The position numbers and the translations under genes were made by a program. From NCBI RefSeq assembly GCF_017591425.1, contig NW_024465885.1, positions 42,403,001 through 42,467,000 on the forward strand: a stretch of DNA of 64,000 nt, read 5' to 3'. The notes below the pieces were generated by a model. It saw only the letters and a list, made by a program, of their open reading frames with translations, was not told the origin of the DNA and searched no databases. Positions 52,476 through 62,904 of the stretch are shown here, in pieces (the stretch's first letter is position 1; each line of letters opens with the position of its first letter). The stretch comes from Ochotona curzoniae (lineage: Eukaryota; Chordata; Mammalia; Lagomorpha; Ochotonidae).

Positions 52476-53107
52476 ATGACCCCTTGTATGCATTGTAAAA
52501 GTTATTGGCACCAAAATAAATGCAGATTTTAGTTTCATCTTTTATGAACTCATTGAAGTGTCCTTCAATATAGAGTTAGCAAGCTAGACACGTAACATGA
52601 GCTCACTTTGTGTGAATCACACCTCAAGAGAAAAAGCAAATTCAGAACTCTTGGGGAAAAGACAAAAAATGACCCAGCTACAGGAAATGTAGGTTGTAGC
52701 ACAGGCTGTTGTGTGTATAAGCCGAGGGACCCATTCCTGCCTGAGAGGATGCACAGTTGAACCGTGGACCGAGTCGTGTGGTGTAGCTGGCTGCCAGGAG
52801 TTGCACAGCCCAGTGGGAGGGTTTCCAAGAACTGTGACAGTGACATGGAAGACTGAAGGCACCAGTTCTAGTGTAGGTTAAGCCGCTATAACTGCTGTAA
52901 GTCAGGGATCAACACAGAGGGGCTTCATGAGAAAGATTCGTTTTTGCCTTCGTAAGGTCTGCAGAGTCACGGGAGACCCAGGAGGGCAGTCCAGCTATAC
53001 CTCCCCCACTTGCGGCTCCATCGCAGGGGCCAAGGACATGGCCGGAGTGGAGGCCATTTCCCAGCCTAAGAAAGGAGGAAAAAGAGCAAACAGCCTGGCC
53101 ATTTTAA
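52476..53107. other. Unassigned interval
   Basis: No repeat recognised. A 148-codon + frame (52927-53373) runs from here into copy D and so is not a gene. Confidence 0.45.
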
Positions 53108-53471
53108 GAACAAGGTCCACTTGGCAGGATTTTCTCATCCTTGGATTGGTGAGATGGACGACCTTTCAGAATATCAAAACCACTGGAGTGGAACCCTCGG
53201 AGCGTGCTCCACATTGGGGACCCTGCGGTGGCATTGAACGATCACTCCCCATCCTCGGGTGTTGGATGGCGGGAGGCGGGTACAGCTTCTCCCCTAACTT
53301 CCATCCTTCCCGCGGATATAGGAGGAAGAGGGGGAAAGATTTGGAAGCAGTGGTCTCACCCACACTCCCCTAGTCCTCAATCCTTCCCACCTTGGTCAAC
53401 TATGTAAACATTATCAAAAAGAAAAAATAAAATTTAAAAAAAAAGTGAAAAAAAAAAAGGAACAAGGTCCA
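53108..53471 (+). mobile_element. Composite VNTR retroposon, copy D: 5'-truncated, with target-site duplication
   Basis: The insert 53120-53459 is bounded by a perfect 12-bp duplication 'gaacaaggtcca' (53108-53119 and 53460-53471). It holds only the 3' part ('tctcatccttggattggtga', 'ccctcggagcgtgctccaca', 'caactatgtaaacattatca'), AATAAA, and an interrupted A-tail (53430-53458). The site 'ttttaagaac' suits L1 endonuclease cleavage. Confidence 0.82.
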
Positions 53472-53852
53472 GAGCTTAGGGGTAGGGAAGAGAGACACAG
53501 AAAAATACTATTTTTGTTACTTTAAATATTGTCATACACACAAAAGTTATGGCTGAAAAGTGATGATTTTTTTCCAAGATGGGTGGAAAGATTTTATCTC
53601 AGTGTAACAGAATATTTTCTTTTTAGTTTAAAGAGGTTTTATTTATTTGAAAGGCAGAGCAAGACACACGAGCAGAGATAGATGAGAAAGAGGGAGAGAA
53701 GACATTTTTCTGCTCATCCACTGGTTCATGGTCTGAGGTCTGGGCAGGCTGAAGCCCAGACTCCTTTGGTCTACCAAGGTGGCAGCGCCCAGGTATTTGG
53801 GAGATTACCAGGTGCATCAGCAGGAAGCTGGATAGAAGGTGGAACAGCTAGG

Positions 53853-54138
53853 GGCCAACACTGTGGCACAACTGGTGGAGTTGCTTCCTGCAATGCAGGC
53901 ATTCCGTGTGGGCCCTAGTCCCAGCTGCTCCACTTCCAGCTCCCTGCTGGTGTGCGTGGGAATGCAACAGAGGATGGTCTGAGTCCCTCGGCTCTGGGAC
54001 CCAGAAGACACTCCTGGCCTCAGCCTGGCCCAGAACTGGTGGTTGTGGCCATTTTGTGAGGGTCAATGAATGAAATATCTTTCTATTTCTTTCTCTCTTT
54101 CTCTCTCTGTAACTTTGCCTTTCAAATAAATAAAATAG
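53853..54138 (+). mobile_element. CSINE nested in the minus-strand copy
   Basis: 'ggggccaacactgtggcaca', 'ccattttgtgagggtcaatg', and tail 'ctttcaaataaataaaatag'. A local deletion removes part of the 'cctgcaccc' region. Confidence 0.85.
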
Positions 54139-54480
54139 GGCCCGGCGCGATGGCACAGTAGTTAAGGTCCTCACCTTGCATGCTCGGGATCCCATGTGGG
54201 AACTAGTTCTAATCCCGGCAGCTTCACTTCCCATCCAGCTCCCTGCCTGTGGCCTGAGAGAGCAGTCGAGGATGGCCCAAAGCTTTGGGACCCTGCACCC
54301 GCATGGGAAACCCGGAAGAGCTCCTGGCTTTGGAATGGCTCAGCTCCGGCCATTGCAGCCGCCTGGGGAGTGAATCATCGTAGGGATGATCTTCCTCTCT
54401 GTCTCTCCTCTCTGTATATCCGCCTTTCCAATAAAAATAAAATAGATCTTAATAAATAAATAAATAAAATAAAATAAACC
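54139..54480 (+). mobile_element. Young CSINE inserted at the tail of the previous one
   Basis: 'ggcccggcgcgatggcacag', 'ctaatcccggcagcttcact', and tail 'tttccaataaaaataaaata' running into (AAAT)n. Its head retains CpGs, a sign of youth. Confidence 0.93.
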
Positions 54481-54595
54481 CATTCCTTAAAAAAAAAGAA
54501 GAAAGTGAAACAGCCAAGAGTCAAACAAGAACAATGACATGGGATGCCAGTGTCAAAAATGGAAGCTTAACCTTCTATGCCACAACACTGAGTAT

Positions 54596-54954
54596 TGTAC
54601 AGCATTAAGGCTTATAGAGAGATGGCTTGAGAAAGGCAATATGCTGCATATGAGTGACATTTTAAGAGGCATTTCTCTGTGCAGTCTGCCCAGTGGGCAT
54701 GAGGGTGGGGGGCAGGAACACATCATCTCTGCCCCAGATTCCACCAGACCACACCACATGCAGGGTGAGGTGGTGCTGCAAATTGTCCAGAAAAAAGGGA
54801 TCTAGGGACACTGGATGTGGAATGACTTCTGGGGGCTTCCAGTGACCAGGCCACTACCTTCACAGGTGTTTGAAGGAGCTGAGATGGGGTGGTTCAGAAA
54901 GGGGAATGAGGAGGCATTTGTGAACCAGGCCAACACATCTGCTTAGGGCTGGGT
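54596..54954. other. Unassigned interval
   Basis: No repeat or exon recognised. Confidence 0.45.
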
Positions 54955-55430
54955 TAGGTAGCATCATATGCCGCCCTCCAGTGAATGCAAATGCTGGGGC
55001 TGGCAGGGTTGGGGGCCTGCCTGGCAGAGTTGAGTTTCAAGACCCACCTGCAAGCGTCAGGGCAGGGAGTGGGACATGTCACGCTAGGACACAGCACCCA
55101 AAGGCCCATGAGAGAACCAGGACTGGGTGTGGATGCTGTAGGGGATTGTTGGGCTTGCCACTGTGGCAAGTACCACACACCAATCTGAGCCAAGAGCTGG
55201 GGTTGGTGGTGGGCTGCATTCACCGACACTCCCGAGAGCCAGGCCTACGAGCATACCAGACTGGGCCAGGCTCAGCAGCCCCCAGCATATACAAAGGCTG
55301 GGACTGGGAGGGGACCAATGCAGGACTTTGTCTCAGAGAGATGTGTTCCATCCTACAGGGATGGGAGTCGATGTGCATCCCTGGTGATGTCTTCCTCCAG
55401 TCCACACTGACCACTTAACTCCCAGTAACG
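54955..55430 (+). mobile_element. Composite VNTR retroposon, probable copy E (tandem head only)
   Basis: 'gggccatgagagaaccagga'-like text at 55107-55127, 'gccaagagctggggttggtg' and 'actgggccaggctcagcagc' recall the tandem units of copy A, with a period of about 70-80 bp. No middle or 3' part follows, so assignment is tentative. Confidence 0.42.
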
Positions 55431-55839
55431 GACACTGGGGCTGGAGACTGAGGAGTCCCTGGCAGTGAGGTCTCCAGCCCCTAGTAACAAGCTCCACGGC
55501 GGCCAACCAACTGATTCCTGTGGGAACTGGCACGACAACCAGGTGTCCTAACTCTTTTTCCAGATCGCCTCATAAAGCAGGGATGCCAGGTAGGACCCTG
55601 GGGGCTGGGAGCACCTCTTCATTGTGTGTGTTAGGTGTGTCACTTGCTCCTCCCTGTCCCCCAGATGCTGGGCTGTAGCTCACTGGAACTCACTCCTCCT
55701 GTTTACTCTGATGCTCGCTTTTCAGTCTCCCCTCTTCAGCCCACCCTTGCTGGTCTCCAGTGGCCACCGTGCTGCTCTATATTTTGAAGAGGTTCATTTT
55801 TTAGCTGACCCACATGAGACTGGCTCCTTTCACCTCATA
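55431..55839. other. Unassigned interval
   Basis: Could include degenerate continuation of copy E. No other feature. Confidence 0.4.
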
Positions 55840-55915
55840 TGCTTCGATTCCATCCCTGCTGCCATGATTGGCAAGATTTCATGTCTTTTTCGTGGCTAAA
55901 TAGTACTCCTTTTCG
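55840..55915 (+). mobile_element. L1-like 3' relic
   Basis: 'atgtctttttcgtggctaaa', 'tagtactccttttcgg' resemble the L1 phrase 'ttttatggctgaatagtatt', 'ccattgtg'. Short and uncertain. Confidence 0.4.
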
Positions 55916-56724
55916 GGGCCACTGACGGAGACCAACCCGGGAGGGTGATATGGATGAAGGCTTGGAACACGTGATCCCTGCACATGTGCTAAGTCCCCCT
56001 TGTGAAGCTGGCCTCCCCACAGCTTGGCTCCAAGCAGTCTGCTTCCAGGGACTTCATTCCATTTATGTAGACTCTGAGAAGAGAGGTGCTTCATATCCCT
56101 GGAAAGGTGTGTGGCCAGCAGGTGGCTTGTGGGCCACAGAAAACTGCTTTTCTCCCTCTCGCAGCTCAGCACTGTGGGGATGGAAGCCAGCAGTCAGCTT
56201 CAGGAACCTCACAGTTGCCATGGGTTACATGATTTCAAAACTAAAAACGGAAACCCAAACAGCTCTTTTAATACATCAGTGCTCAGGTGGGAAGCTAAAC
56301 CAAGGGCACCTTACAAGAAAACAGGAGACACCTGGGCATGAGAGGGAGCTGCGTGGATGGCTGCAGCCCGGGGCCTCAATTTGCTAGCAGCTGCTAAAAA
56401 TACTCTGTCTGCGTGGTACTTGCAAATCATGGTGACCACCCAGAGACAATGACAGCGAGCCTCTGGAAGTTCAGACCCGTGCAGTCCCTCGTGGGAGCTG
56501 CTATAGTGGCTTGTGGCTCCAGAGTCCTTAAGTTGGGAGGCCCCATGAGCCCAAGACATGCAGCAGCTGGCAGAGCCATAGGATGGAAAGTGTAAAATAC
56601 TGGCATTTCCCCTATCATAGTCATGATACCAGATTATAGAAAATATACCCTAGAGTGAGTTATCAAACTGAGTTAAGCAAGTAAAATGTAGTATTAGAAT
56701 TAATTGCACCTGTCTGTTTTTACT
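55916..56724. other. Unassigned interval
   Basis: A 145-codon + frame (55950-56387) has no recognisable domain. No SINE over 0.8 kb. Confidence 0.45.
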
Positions 56725-57000
56725 TTTCTAAACAAATATTGATTTGAGAGAGACAGTAAGAGAAAGACAGAGAAACTGCATTCATTCCATCTGCTGGCTC
56801 TTTTCCCCAAAAGTCATGAGGGTAGGTACTGAAGCTGGGAGCCAGAGACTTAGCCAGATTCCTGACATGGACAGCAGGAACGCGAGCTGAGCTGTTAACC
56901 TGCTGCCACCCAGGGTATGCCTCGGCAGGAAGCCGGGTGTTGAACCTAGGTACGTCCAGTGTGGGAAGCAGACACCTTAACCATTGCACCATACACCCGT
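56725..57000 (-). mobile_element. CSINE, diverged
   Basis: 'acaaatattgatttgagaga', 'ttccatctgctggctctttt' and 'accattgcaccatacacccg'. Confidence 0.75.
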
Positions 57001-57267
57001 TTCACTTCTTACTGTCTTCATGTGACCACTAGAAAGCTGGAAGTTACACCCGTGGCTTGCCGCTGCAGCTGTCTGTCATTGGTGAATTCCATGCACTTCT
57101 GCTGTGGTTTCCCTGCAACTCAGCCCGGCCCCTCTCCCTCTTCTCACCTTCTGCTTCCGTTTCCCGAACCTTCATGTCTAGCCTTTACTTTTTCAACTCT
57201 TTTAACTGGAAAAATGGCTCACTTCTCCTATTGGGTTGAAAGAATTGCTGCCAATGAGTCTTCTTTT

Positions 57268-57575
57268 TAAGTTTATTTGCTTTTATTAGAAAGGCAGAAT
57301 TAGAGAGAAGGGAGAGAGATATTCTGTCTACTGGCTCATTCCTCAAATGGTGTCAACAACTAGAGCTGGATCAGTCTGAAACCAGACACTTCCTCCAGGT
57401 TTCCCATATGTGTGCAGGACCCAAGCACTTGGGTCTTCCTCTGCTGCTTTCTCAGGCCATTAGCAGGGAGCTGTACAGGAAGTGGAGTAGTTGGGACTCA
57501 AATCGGTGCCCATATGGGTTCCTGGCACTACAGGTGGAGGCTTAAGCAGCAACCCCACAGCTCTGGCCCCAGCTA
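57268..57575 (-). mobile_element. CSINE
   Basis: 'aagtttatttgcttttatta', 'ccattagcagggagctgtac' and 'aaccccacagctctggcccc'. Confidence 0.86.
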
Positions 57576-57661
57576 ACAGTTCTGAAAAGGTGTCTGTGCT
57601 TGGCCTGCCCTCTGGCATGTTACTGTGTGCTCCCAACACACTGCCTTACAAGATATCATTC

Positions 57662-57976
57662 TTTTTTTTTTTTAAGATTTATTCATTTTTAACTCCAAAG
57701 TCAGATCTACAGAGAGGAGAAGAGACAGAGAGGAACACCCTCTGTCTGATGAGGGTCAGAGCTGTGTGCCGAAAGCCAGGAGCCAGGAACCTCCTCCAGG
57801 TCTCCCACATGGGCGCAGGGTCCCAAGGCTTTGCACCATCCTCAATTGCTTTTCCAGGCCACCAGCAGGGAGCTGGATGGAAAGCAGCCTGCTGGGATTA
57901 GAACCAGCGCCCATACGGGATCCCAGCATGTGCAAGGCGAGGGCTTTAGCTGCTAGGTCACCGCACCAGGCCCCAA
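57662..57976 (-). mobile_element. Young CSINE
   Basis: 'ttttaagatttattcatttt', 'aagccaggagccaggaacct', 'gagggctttagctgctaggt' and 'caccgcaccaggcccc'. The stretch after 'tgatgagg' lacks the usual 'ttcactccccaa'. Confidence 0.9.
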
Positions 57977-57979
57977 GGT

Positions 57980-58062
57980 ATCATTCTTAATCCAGAGAGC
58001 TTAAGCTACCAGCCTAAGGTCATAGACTGGTCAGTACAGAAACTCACATTCAGACTCGAGGG
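57980..58062 (-). mobile_element. MIR fragment
   Basis: 'gagagcttaagctaccagcc', 'taaggtcatagactggtcag' and 'actcacattcagactcgag' match reverse MIR ('ttgcccaaggtcacacagct ... ttcgaacccagg'). Confidence 0.65.
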
Positions 58063-58460
58063 AACCTGTCACCCGGGCTCTCGGTGCTCGGCACCACCCA
58101 TGCACAGTGAGACACGGGTCTCCTCTTCATAGACACCTGTCTTCAATGGCGAATTGCCTTTTCCTTATTCATGCAGCATGTTAGCCCCCGGTAAGACCTT
58201 GGTGAAACTGAAATGCAGTGTGGGCTTTTCGCAGGTGTCCGTGTGGCTCTGCCCCACTCCCACACTCCTGTGGAAGCCGGGAGCCCCAGGGGGCTGCTCT
58301 CTGTGGTGGGACCCTTAAGGCTCAGTGGAGGTCATCAGTAGGGGCGTGCCCCGGTGATGGGATCTGTGCACCTGCAGAAGGAAACACCAGGGGCTTGCTG
58401 ATTCCCCTGCCACACACGCCACTTTCTTGGATTCCCTCACAGGCTGATAGCAGTGTTTTT
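58063..58460. other. Unassigned interval
   Basis: No repeat or exon recognised before the (TTTA)n tract. Confidence 0.45.
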
Positions 58461-58461
58461 G

Positions 58462-58462
58462 T

Positions 58463-58496
<34 letters not shown>
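58462..58496. repeat. (TTTA)n microsatellite
   Basis: 'tttatttatttatttattta' continues for about 35 bases, about nine perfect units. Confidence 0.97.
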
Positions 58497-58498
<2 letters not shown>

Positions 58499-58508
58499 AG
58501 AATTATTT

Positions 58509-58835
58509 GGGCCCAGCATGATAGCCTAGTGGCTAAAGTCCTTTGTCTTTTATGCACAGGGATTTCATATGGCCACCATCTCCTGTTCCAGCTGCTCCAT
58601 TTCCCATCCAGCTCCCTACCTGTGACCTTGGAAAGCAGTAGAGGATGGTCCAAAACCTTAGGACCCTACACCCACGTTGGAGACCCAGAAGAAGCCCCTG
58701 CCTCCTGGCTTCAGATCGGCTCAGCTCCAGCCGTTGTGGCTACTTGGAGAGCGAACCAGTGGAGGGAGGATCTTTCTCTCTCTCTCTCCTTCTCTTTATA
58801 AATTTGACTTTCAATGAAAATTAATCTTTAGAAAA
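58509..58835 (+). mobile_element. Young CSINE
   Basis: 'gggcccagcatgatagccta', 'cagatcggctcagctccagc', a CT tract, and tail 'ttcaatgaaaattaatcttt'. Confidence 0.93.
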
Positions 58836-58864
58836 AAAAAAAGACTGTCTCCTTTAAAAAGAAA

Positions 58865-59098
58865 AAGAAAATTGACTTATGTGCCTCAAAGTCAGAGTTA
58901 TAGAGAGAAGGAGAGAGGCCTTGCGTCTGCTGGCTCATTCCCCATGGTCACAGCAGCCAGACCTGAGCCAGGCCAAGTTCAGGAGCCTGGAACTCAGTCT
59001 GGGTCTCCCATGTGGGTGGCAGGACCCCAAGGACTTGAACTGCCATCCATTGCTTGTCAGGGTATGGATTAGCAGGAGGGGCAGGGTTAGGGGCAGGC
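58865..59098 (-). mobile_element. CSINE
   Basis: 'attgacttatgtgcctcaaa', 'gcgtctgctggctcattccc' and 'cccatgtgggtggcaggacc'. The head side grades into the GC-rich minisatellite region. Confidence 0.78.
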
Positions 59099-59133
59099 AC
59101 TTGGACAGGGTGCTGTCGCCCAAGGCAGCAGAG

Positions 59134-59289
59134 CAGTGCCTGGACCACCATGCAGGCGCCCGATGTCACTGTGCGATCCGGGCCTCAGTGCCTGGACCAC
59201 CATGCAGGCGCCCCACGTCACTGTGCGATCCGGGCCTCAGTGCCTGGACCACCGTGCAGGCGCCCCGCGTCACTGTGCGATCCGGGCCG
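59134..59289. repeat. GC-rich 52-bp minisatellite, three copies
   Basis: Units start with 'cagtgcctggaccaccatgc' at 59134, 59186 and 59238, each exactly 52 bases. They differ at a CpG-rich position: cgatgtcac, ccacgtcac, ccgcgtcac. Units two and three contain the ACGTCA/CGTCAC half of a CRE. The right flank stays CpG-rich to about 59335. Confidence 0.95.
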
Positions 59290-59514
59290 CAGGCCTTCAG
59301 CGCAGTGACCGAGCGCGGCTCGGAACGCCTGCACCCTGTATCTGGGTTCCGGGTAAGCAGATGTGAAGAGGCCCAGGAGGGACTTTTTAGAGCAGGTCAG
59401 GGCTCTGCCCACATCATTCCCCTGCCTGTGAGAGTGGGTTTGTGGTTATTTTATGGATAAATCCACAATAAGAGCCAGCTTGGTCTCTCCCTGCTTGCTT
59501 ATTCTCTTTGTGTC

Positions 59515-59838
59515 TGTTTTTTTTTTTTTTTTAATAAAAGATTTTTGTTGAAAAGGCAGATTTACAGAGAGAAGGAGCGACAGAAAGACTTTCTGGTTCA
59601 CTCTCCAAATGCCCACAGTAACCGAAGCTGAGCTGATCCGAATCCAGGAGCCAGGAGCTTCTTCCAGGTCTCCCACATGAGTGCAGGGGCCCAAGGACTT
59701 GAGCTGTCATTTTCTGCTGTTCCAGGTCTAAGCAGAGATGACTGCGAAGTGAAGCAGCCAGGGCACAGACCGGCACCCGTCGGGGATGCCAGCACCACAG
59801 GCAGAAGACTAACCTGTTAGGCCATTGTGCCAGCCCCC
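59515..59838 (-). mobile_element. CSINE
   Basis: T-run, 'gatttttgttgaaaaggcag', 'gatccgaatccaggagccag' and 'aggccattgtgccagcccc'. Confidence 0.9.
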
Positions 59839-60784
59839 AAGTATGTATCTTTAAGAAGAAAAGTGGAAGACTTACAGCCTCCTGGCTCTGTTCCTCTTTA
59901 CCCTTGTTCTCATGTTAAGAAACCTCAGACTCACCCCTTGTGGCAAACCCCCCCCCCCCCGCAAACTGCAACTACTTTCTTCTACCCCACCTCGAGGTTC
60001 TTCCCAGGGGAAGCGTCTGTTACCAGCACTGTCAGCCCAAGCCCTCCTGCCTGACTCATCGCCCCGCTTGACATCACAAAGCTGGCAATCCGCTATGGTC
60101 CTAAAATTATCCTGCAGGCTTGCTTGGCTAACCCCATCAGATTTGGCACAACCAGTGAGGCCAGGTGTACAGCTGGCACAGCCTCTGTTGGGAAGGGCAG
60201 TGATGGCCACTCCCCCTGCCCTTCGTCTGCCAGGGCCTGTGGCATCCTGCCCGGGATGGCGTCATGCCTGTGTTCTGACAAGCCCAGGGGCAGGGACAAA
60301 GGCTCCCACCCTCTTTGGAGCTGTTAGGGCAACAAGGCCCCACTCGCCCTACTCTGCCTCTAATGATGTGTATCTCCTTGGCAAAGCAACAAACCAGCAA
60401 CAAAGACCTGGAATCCAAAGTCAGACAATTGGAAGCAGAGTTCGTAACCATGGCAACGAACCCTTGCATTTAAATGACCACTGAATGCCGATTCACTCTC
60501 CCAAGGAGACTTGCCCTGCAGGTCAGGTTGTGGTAACAGCCCTTGTAAGTGTGACAGCTCGGCTGTGGGAAGCAAAGTGAAAGCCAGGTACAGCTTGATG
60601 TGCTCTGATCCGCGTGGAAATGCTGAAGGGTGGATCCATTTCCGGGAGGCGTACACAGGTTAAGTTACGTATGCCCACTGACAGCCCAGCTGTCGTTAGT
60701 ATCACGAAGCCCTGGTGTGGGCGCTGAGTGTGAGCATCATGTCTTCCTGAAATCAGTTCCTCCTAGTAACAACCAAACAGGATG
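59839..60784. other. SINE-free interval with an RFX X-box
   Basis: Non-repetitive except for a C-run at about 59949-59960. It holds an X-box (60444) and 'ttgcatttaaatg' octamer-like text (60464). Frames up to 190 codons (59912-60484 +) have no domain. Confidence 0.42.
60444..60457. promoter_or_regulatory. RFX X-box
   Basis: GTAACCATGGCAAC fits GTNRCC-N2-RGYAAC exactly. RFX proteins bind such sites in ciliary and MHC-class-II promoters, but no CpG island or gene start is evident here. Confidence 0.5.
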
Positions 60785-60885
60785 ATGCTCTGATGGTTTC
60801 CATTTTACAGATAAGCAAATAGAGGACCAGTGTAAGGCAGCAGACCCAACACGAGAAAAATTCAGGACCGGAGCTTGCTTTGTTC
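60785..60885 (-). mobile_element. MIR fragment
   Basis: 'ccattttacagataagcaaa', 'tagaggaccagtgtaaggca' match reverse MIR ('ccattttacagatgaggaaa', 'ctgaggcacagagaggttaa'). Confidence 0.72.
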
Positions 60886-61119
60886 TTCACAGTAGCCAAC
60901 CTCTTCATGTAGCTTCTCCCACACAGAGCTGGCGTTCATGAGGCCCGGAATGCCCACCCGCTACTGGCAGCTTTTCTCCCAGCAGTGTAAAACTTGCCTT
61001 GGTACAAGACAACCGAGGCTCTTGCCTATAGCTGGGATAACCCTGGGGTTTTCAGCTCTTCTGTCCACTCTTGTCCACATGTTGACACGAAATCATATGT
61101 TTCTTGTCTCATGGTCTTG

Positions 61120-61400
61120 AATGATGAAGCCACTGATTCACCAAGATGGACGTAGTGTCCTGAATTGCTTCTCTCCAACATCCCATGTGTAAATGCGGAC
61201 CCTCGCTCCCTCAGAATGAGACTATGTCTGGAGAGAGAGGACCTTCCAGGTGTGACCGAGTTAAAATAAGGTCACACGGATGGGTAGTTATCCAGTCTGA
61301 CTTGAGTCCTTACAGAAAGAAGAAATTGTTTCGCATGGAGAGCCACCAGGGATGCATACGCACACACGCTGAAGCAAGATCATGTGGTCACACTGAGAAA
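61120..61400 (+). mobile_element. Ancient interspersed repeat, family not named
   Basis: 'acatcccatgtgtaaatgcg', 'cctcagaatgagactatgtc', 'gagttaaaataaggtcacac' and 'tgagtccttacagaaagaag' follow a common mammalian repeat running 'cctcagaatgtgactttatt ... aagttaaaatgaggtcatta ... gtccttataagaag'. Confidence 0.6.
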
Positions 61401-61514
61401 TGATGATCATCTGTCAGCCCTGGAGAGGGGTCTCAGGAGAAAGCCATCTGCTCACACCCTGGTCCCAGACTTCCAATCTTCACCAACTGCCTGTGGGGTA
61501 AGCAGCCATGTTGT

Positions 61515-61752
61515 TGTGGCAGGAAGAGAGACAGAGGGAAAGGGAGCCCCCACCCACTGCTCTGTTCCCTGCATGCTCCCTGCAGACCTTGCCTGGGCCA
61601 AGACCAGGAACTGAGCTCAATCCAGGCTTCCTATGTGGTAGCAGGGATCCTCGGCCTCTCCTGGAAGCTGGAGTCAGGAGCTGGGCTGGGACTTGAACCT
61701 GGGCACTCTGATATGCCATGTGAGGATCTTAACCGGTGCCTTCACCACCTGC
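61515..61752 (-). mobile_element. CSINE, strongly diverged
   Basis: 'gaccaggaactgagctcaat', 'tgggacttgaacctgggcac' and 'atcttaaccggtgccttcac'. The tail and part of the body are missing. Confidence 0.55.
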
Positions 61753-62249
61753 CACCTGGCTCAACTCCTGCCACCACTACTTGTTTTGTTTTTGTACATT
61801 TTCCTTCAGTTATGTTGAAGGGAGAAAAATGTGTTCCTTCTTTAACTAAATGGAGCGATCTCCTTCTGTGTGTGTCATGGCGTTCTTGCTCTCTACATTC
61901 CTGGCACATAGTCCCTGATAGGAACTCAGGCCTCATGGAGGAGTGTGGAGGTTAACACAGGGCACCTGTTTGGTGGTGTAGGTTTGGTAGACTTCACCGT
62001 GGTGTGAAAGTGCCGTGTATTTTAGTAGCAGGTGTGCTTGGAAACTGCAGCTTGGTCTCTCCCCTGGAGTGACCCTCGGCCCACGCTGGGTGGCAACCAT
62101 GAGCCACGGCCCCCAGATGTCTCATGAGACAGTCGGCAGTTGTTTAAGCTGGTTGATTTTGCCCAGCTGTGGGCTTCCACTTGTGGAAGTGTCCTGAGCA
62201 CATTTAAGGTAAGCTAGATTTAGCTGTGTGGGAAACTCAGCAGTCAACA
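61753..62249. other. Mostly unassigned interval
   Basis: A short 'acattcctggcacatagtcc' at about 61898 may be MIR/L2 3' text. Nothing else recognised. Confidence 0.4.
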
Positions 62250-62492
62250 AGGACACTTTGAAAAGTTTGTGTAAAAGTGAGATGAAAAGAGAAACCTCTA
62301 CAAAATTCTGAAGTCCATGCAGTTTTTCTCATAATACCCATTTTCTGTGAACTCTAAAGATCCCTGGTGTTTTGGTTGCAAAAAGAGAATGTTTAAATGC
62401 ACGCAGACAACTTTCTCAAAATTCACAGAAAATGTGTATTCTGAATATGTATATACACTATACGTGAATTTCATATGTTGCAACAAAATGAA
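62250..62492. mobile_element. Two MITE-like elements in inverted order
   Basis: 62255-62360: 'ggacactttgaaaagtttgt', 'ctgaagtccatgcagttttt', 'ctcataatacccattttctg'. 62405-62490: 'gacaactttctcaaaattca', 'cagaaaatgtgtattctgaa', 'gttgcaacaaaatgaacttt'. The second reads as the reverse complement of the first family text. Confidence 0.55.
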
Positions 62493-62497
62493 CTTTC

Positions 62498-62818
62498 TTT
62501 TTAAAAAACATTTATTTATTTGTTTGTTTATTTATTGGAAAGGCAGATAATATAGAGAAAGATCTTTTGTCCACTGGTTCACTCCCAAATTGGCCACAAC
62601 CGCTGGTGCTGAGCTGATCCCAAACCAGAAGCCAGGAACTTCCTCTGGGTCTTCCCATGGGTGCAGAGTCCCAAGGCTTTGGCCTGTCCTTAACTGCTTT
62701 CTCAGGTCACAAGCAGGGAGCTGGATGGGAAGTGGAGCTGCCGGGATTAGAACCGGTGCCCATGTGGGACCCCAACAGATGCAAAGACTTTAGCCATCAG
62801 GGTATCGTGCTGAGCCCC
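62498..62818 (-). mobile_element. Young CSINE
   Basis: 'catttatttatttgtttgtt', 'agcagggagctggatgggaa' and 'atcgtgctgagcccc'. Confidence 0.9.
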
Positions 62819-62904
62819 TGGACTGACTTTTAATTCCATGTTCCCACAAATTTGTTTTGAAGCACCCTCATGATAAATACATTGCCAAACGATCTGTAAT
62901 TGCT

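Larger units (their letters stand above)
53630..54595 (-). mobile_element. Minus-strand CSINE split by two later CSINEs
   Basis: Left part 53630-53852 ('agaggttttatttatttgaa', 'catccactggttcatggtct', 'gtggaacagctag'). Right part 54505-54595 ('gtgaaacagccaagag', 'gggatgccagtgtcaaaaat', 'tatgccacaacactgag'). 'gtggaacagctag' and 'gtgaaacagccaag' look like a decayed duplication of the target. Confidence 0.8.

Noticed and set aside
55950..56387. 145-codon plus-strand frame
   Set aside because: No recognisable domain; could not be tied to exon signals.
59912..60484. 190-codon plus-strand frame
   Set aside because: No domain, no promoter or splice context, and a homopolymer C-run at its start.
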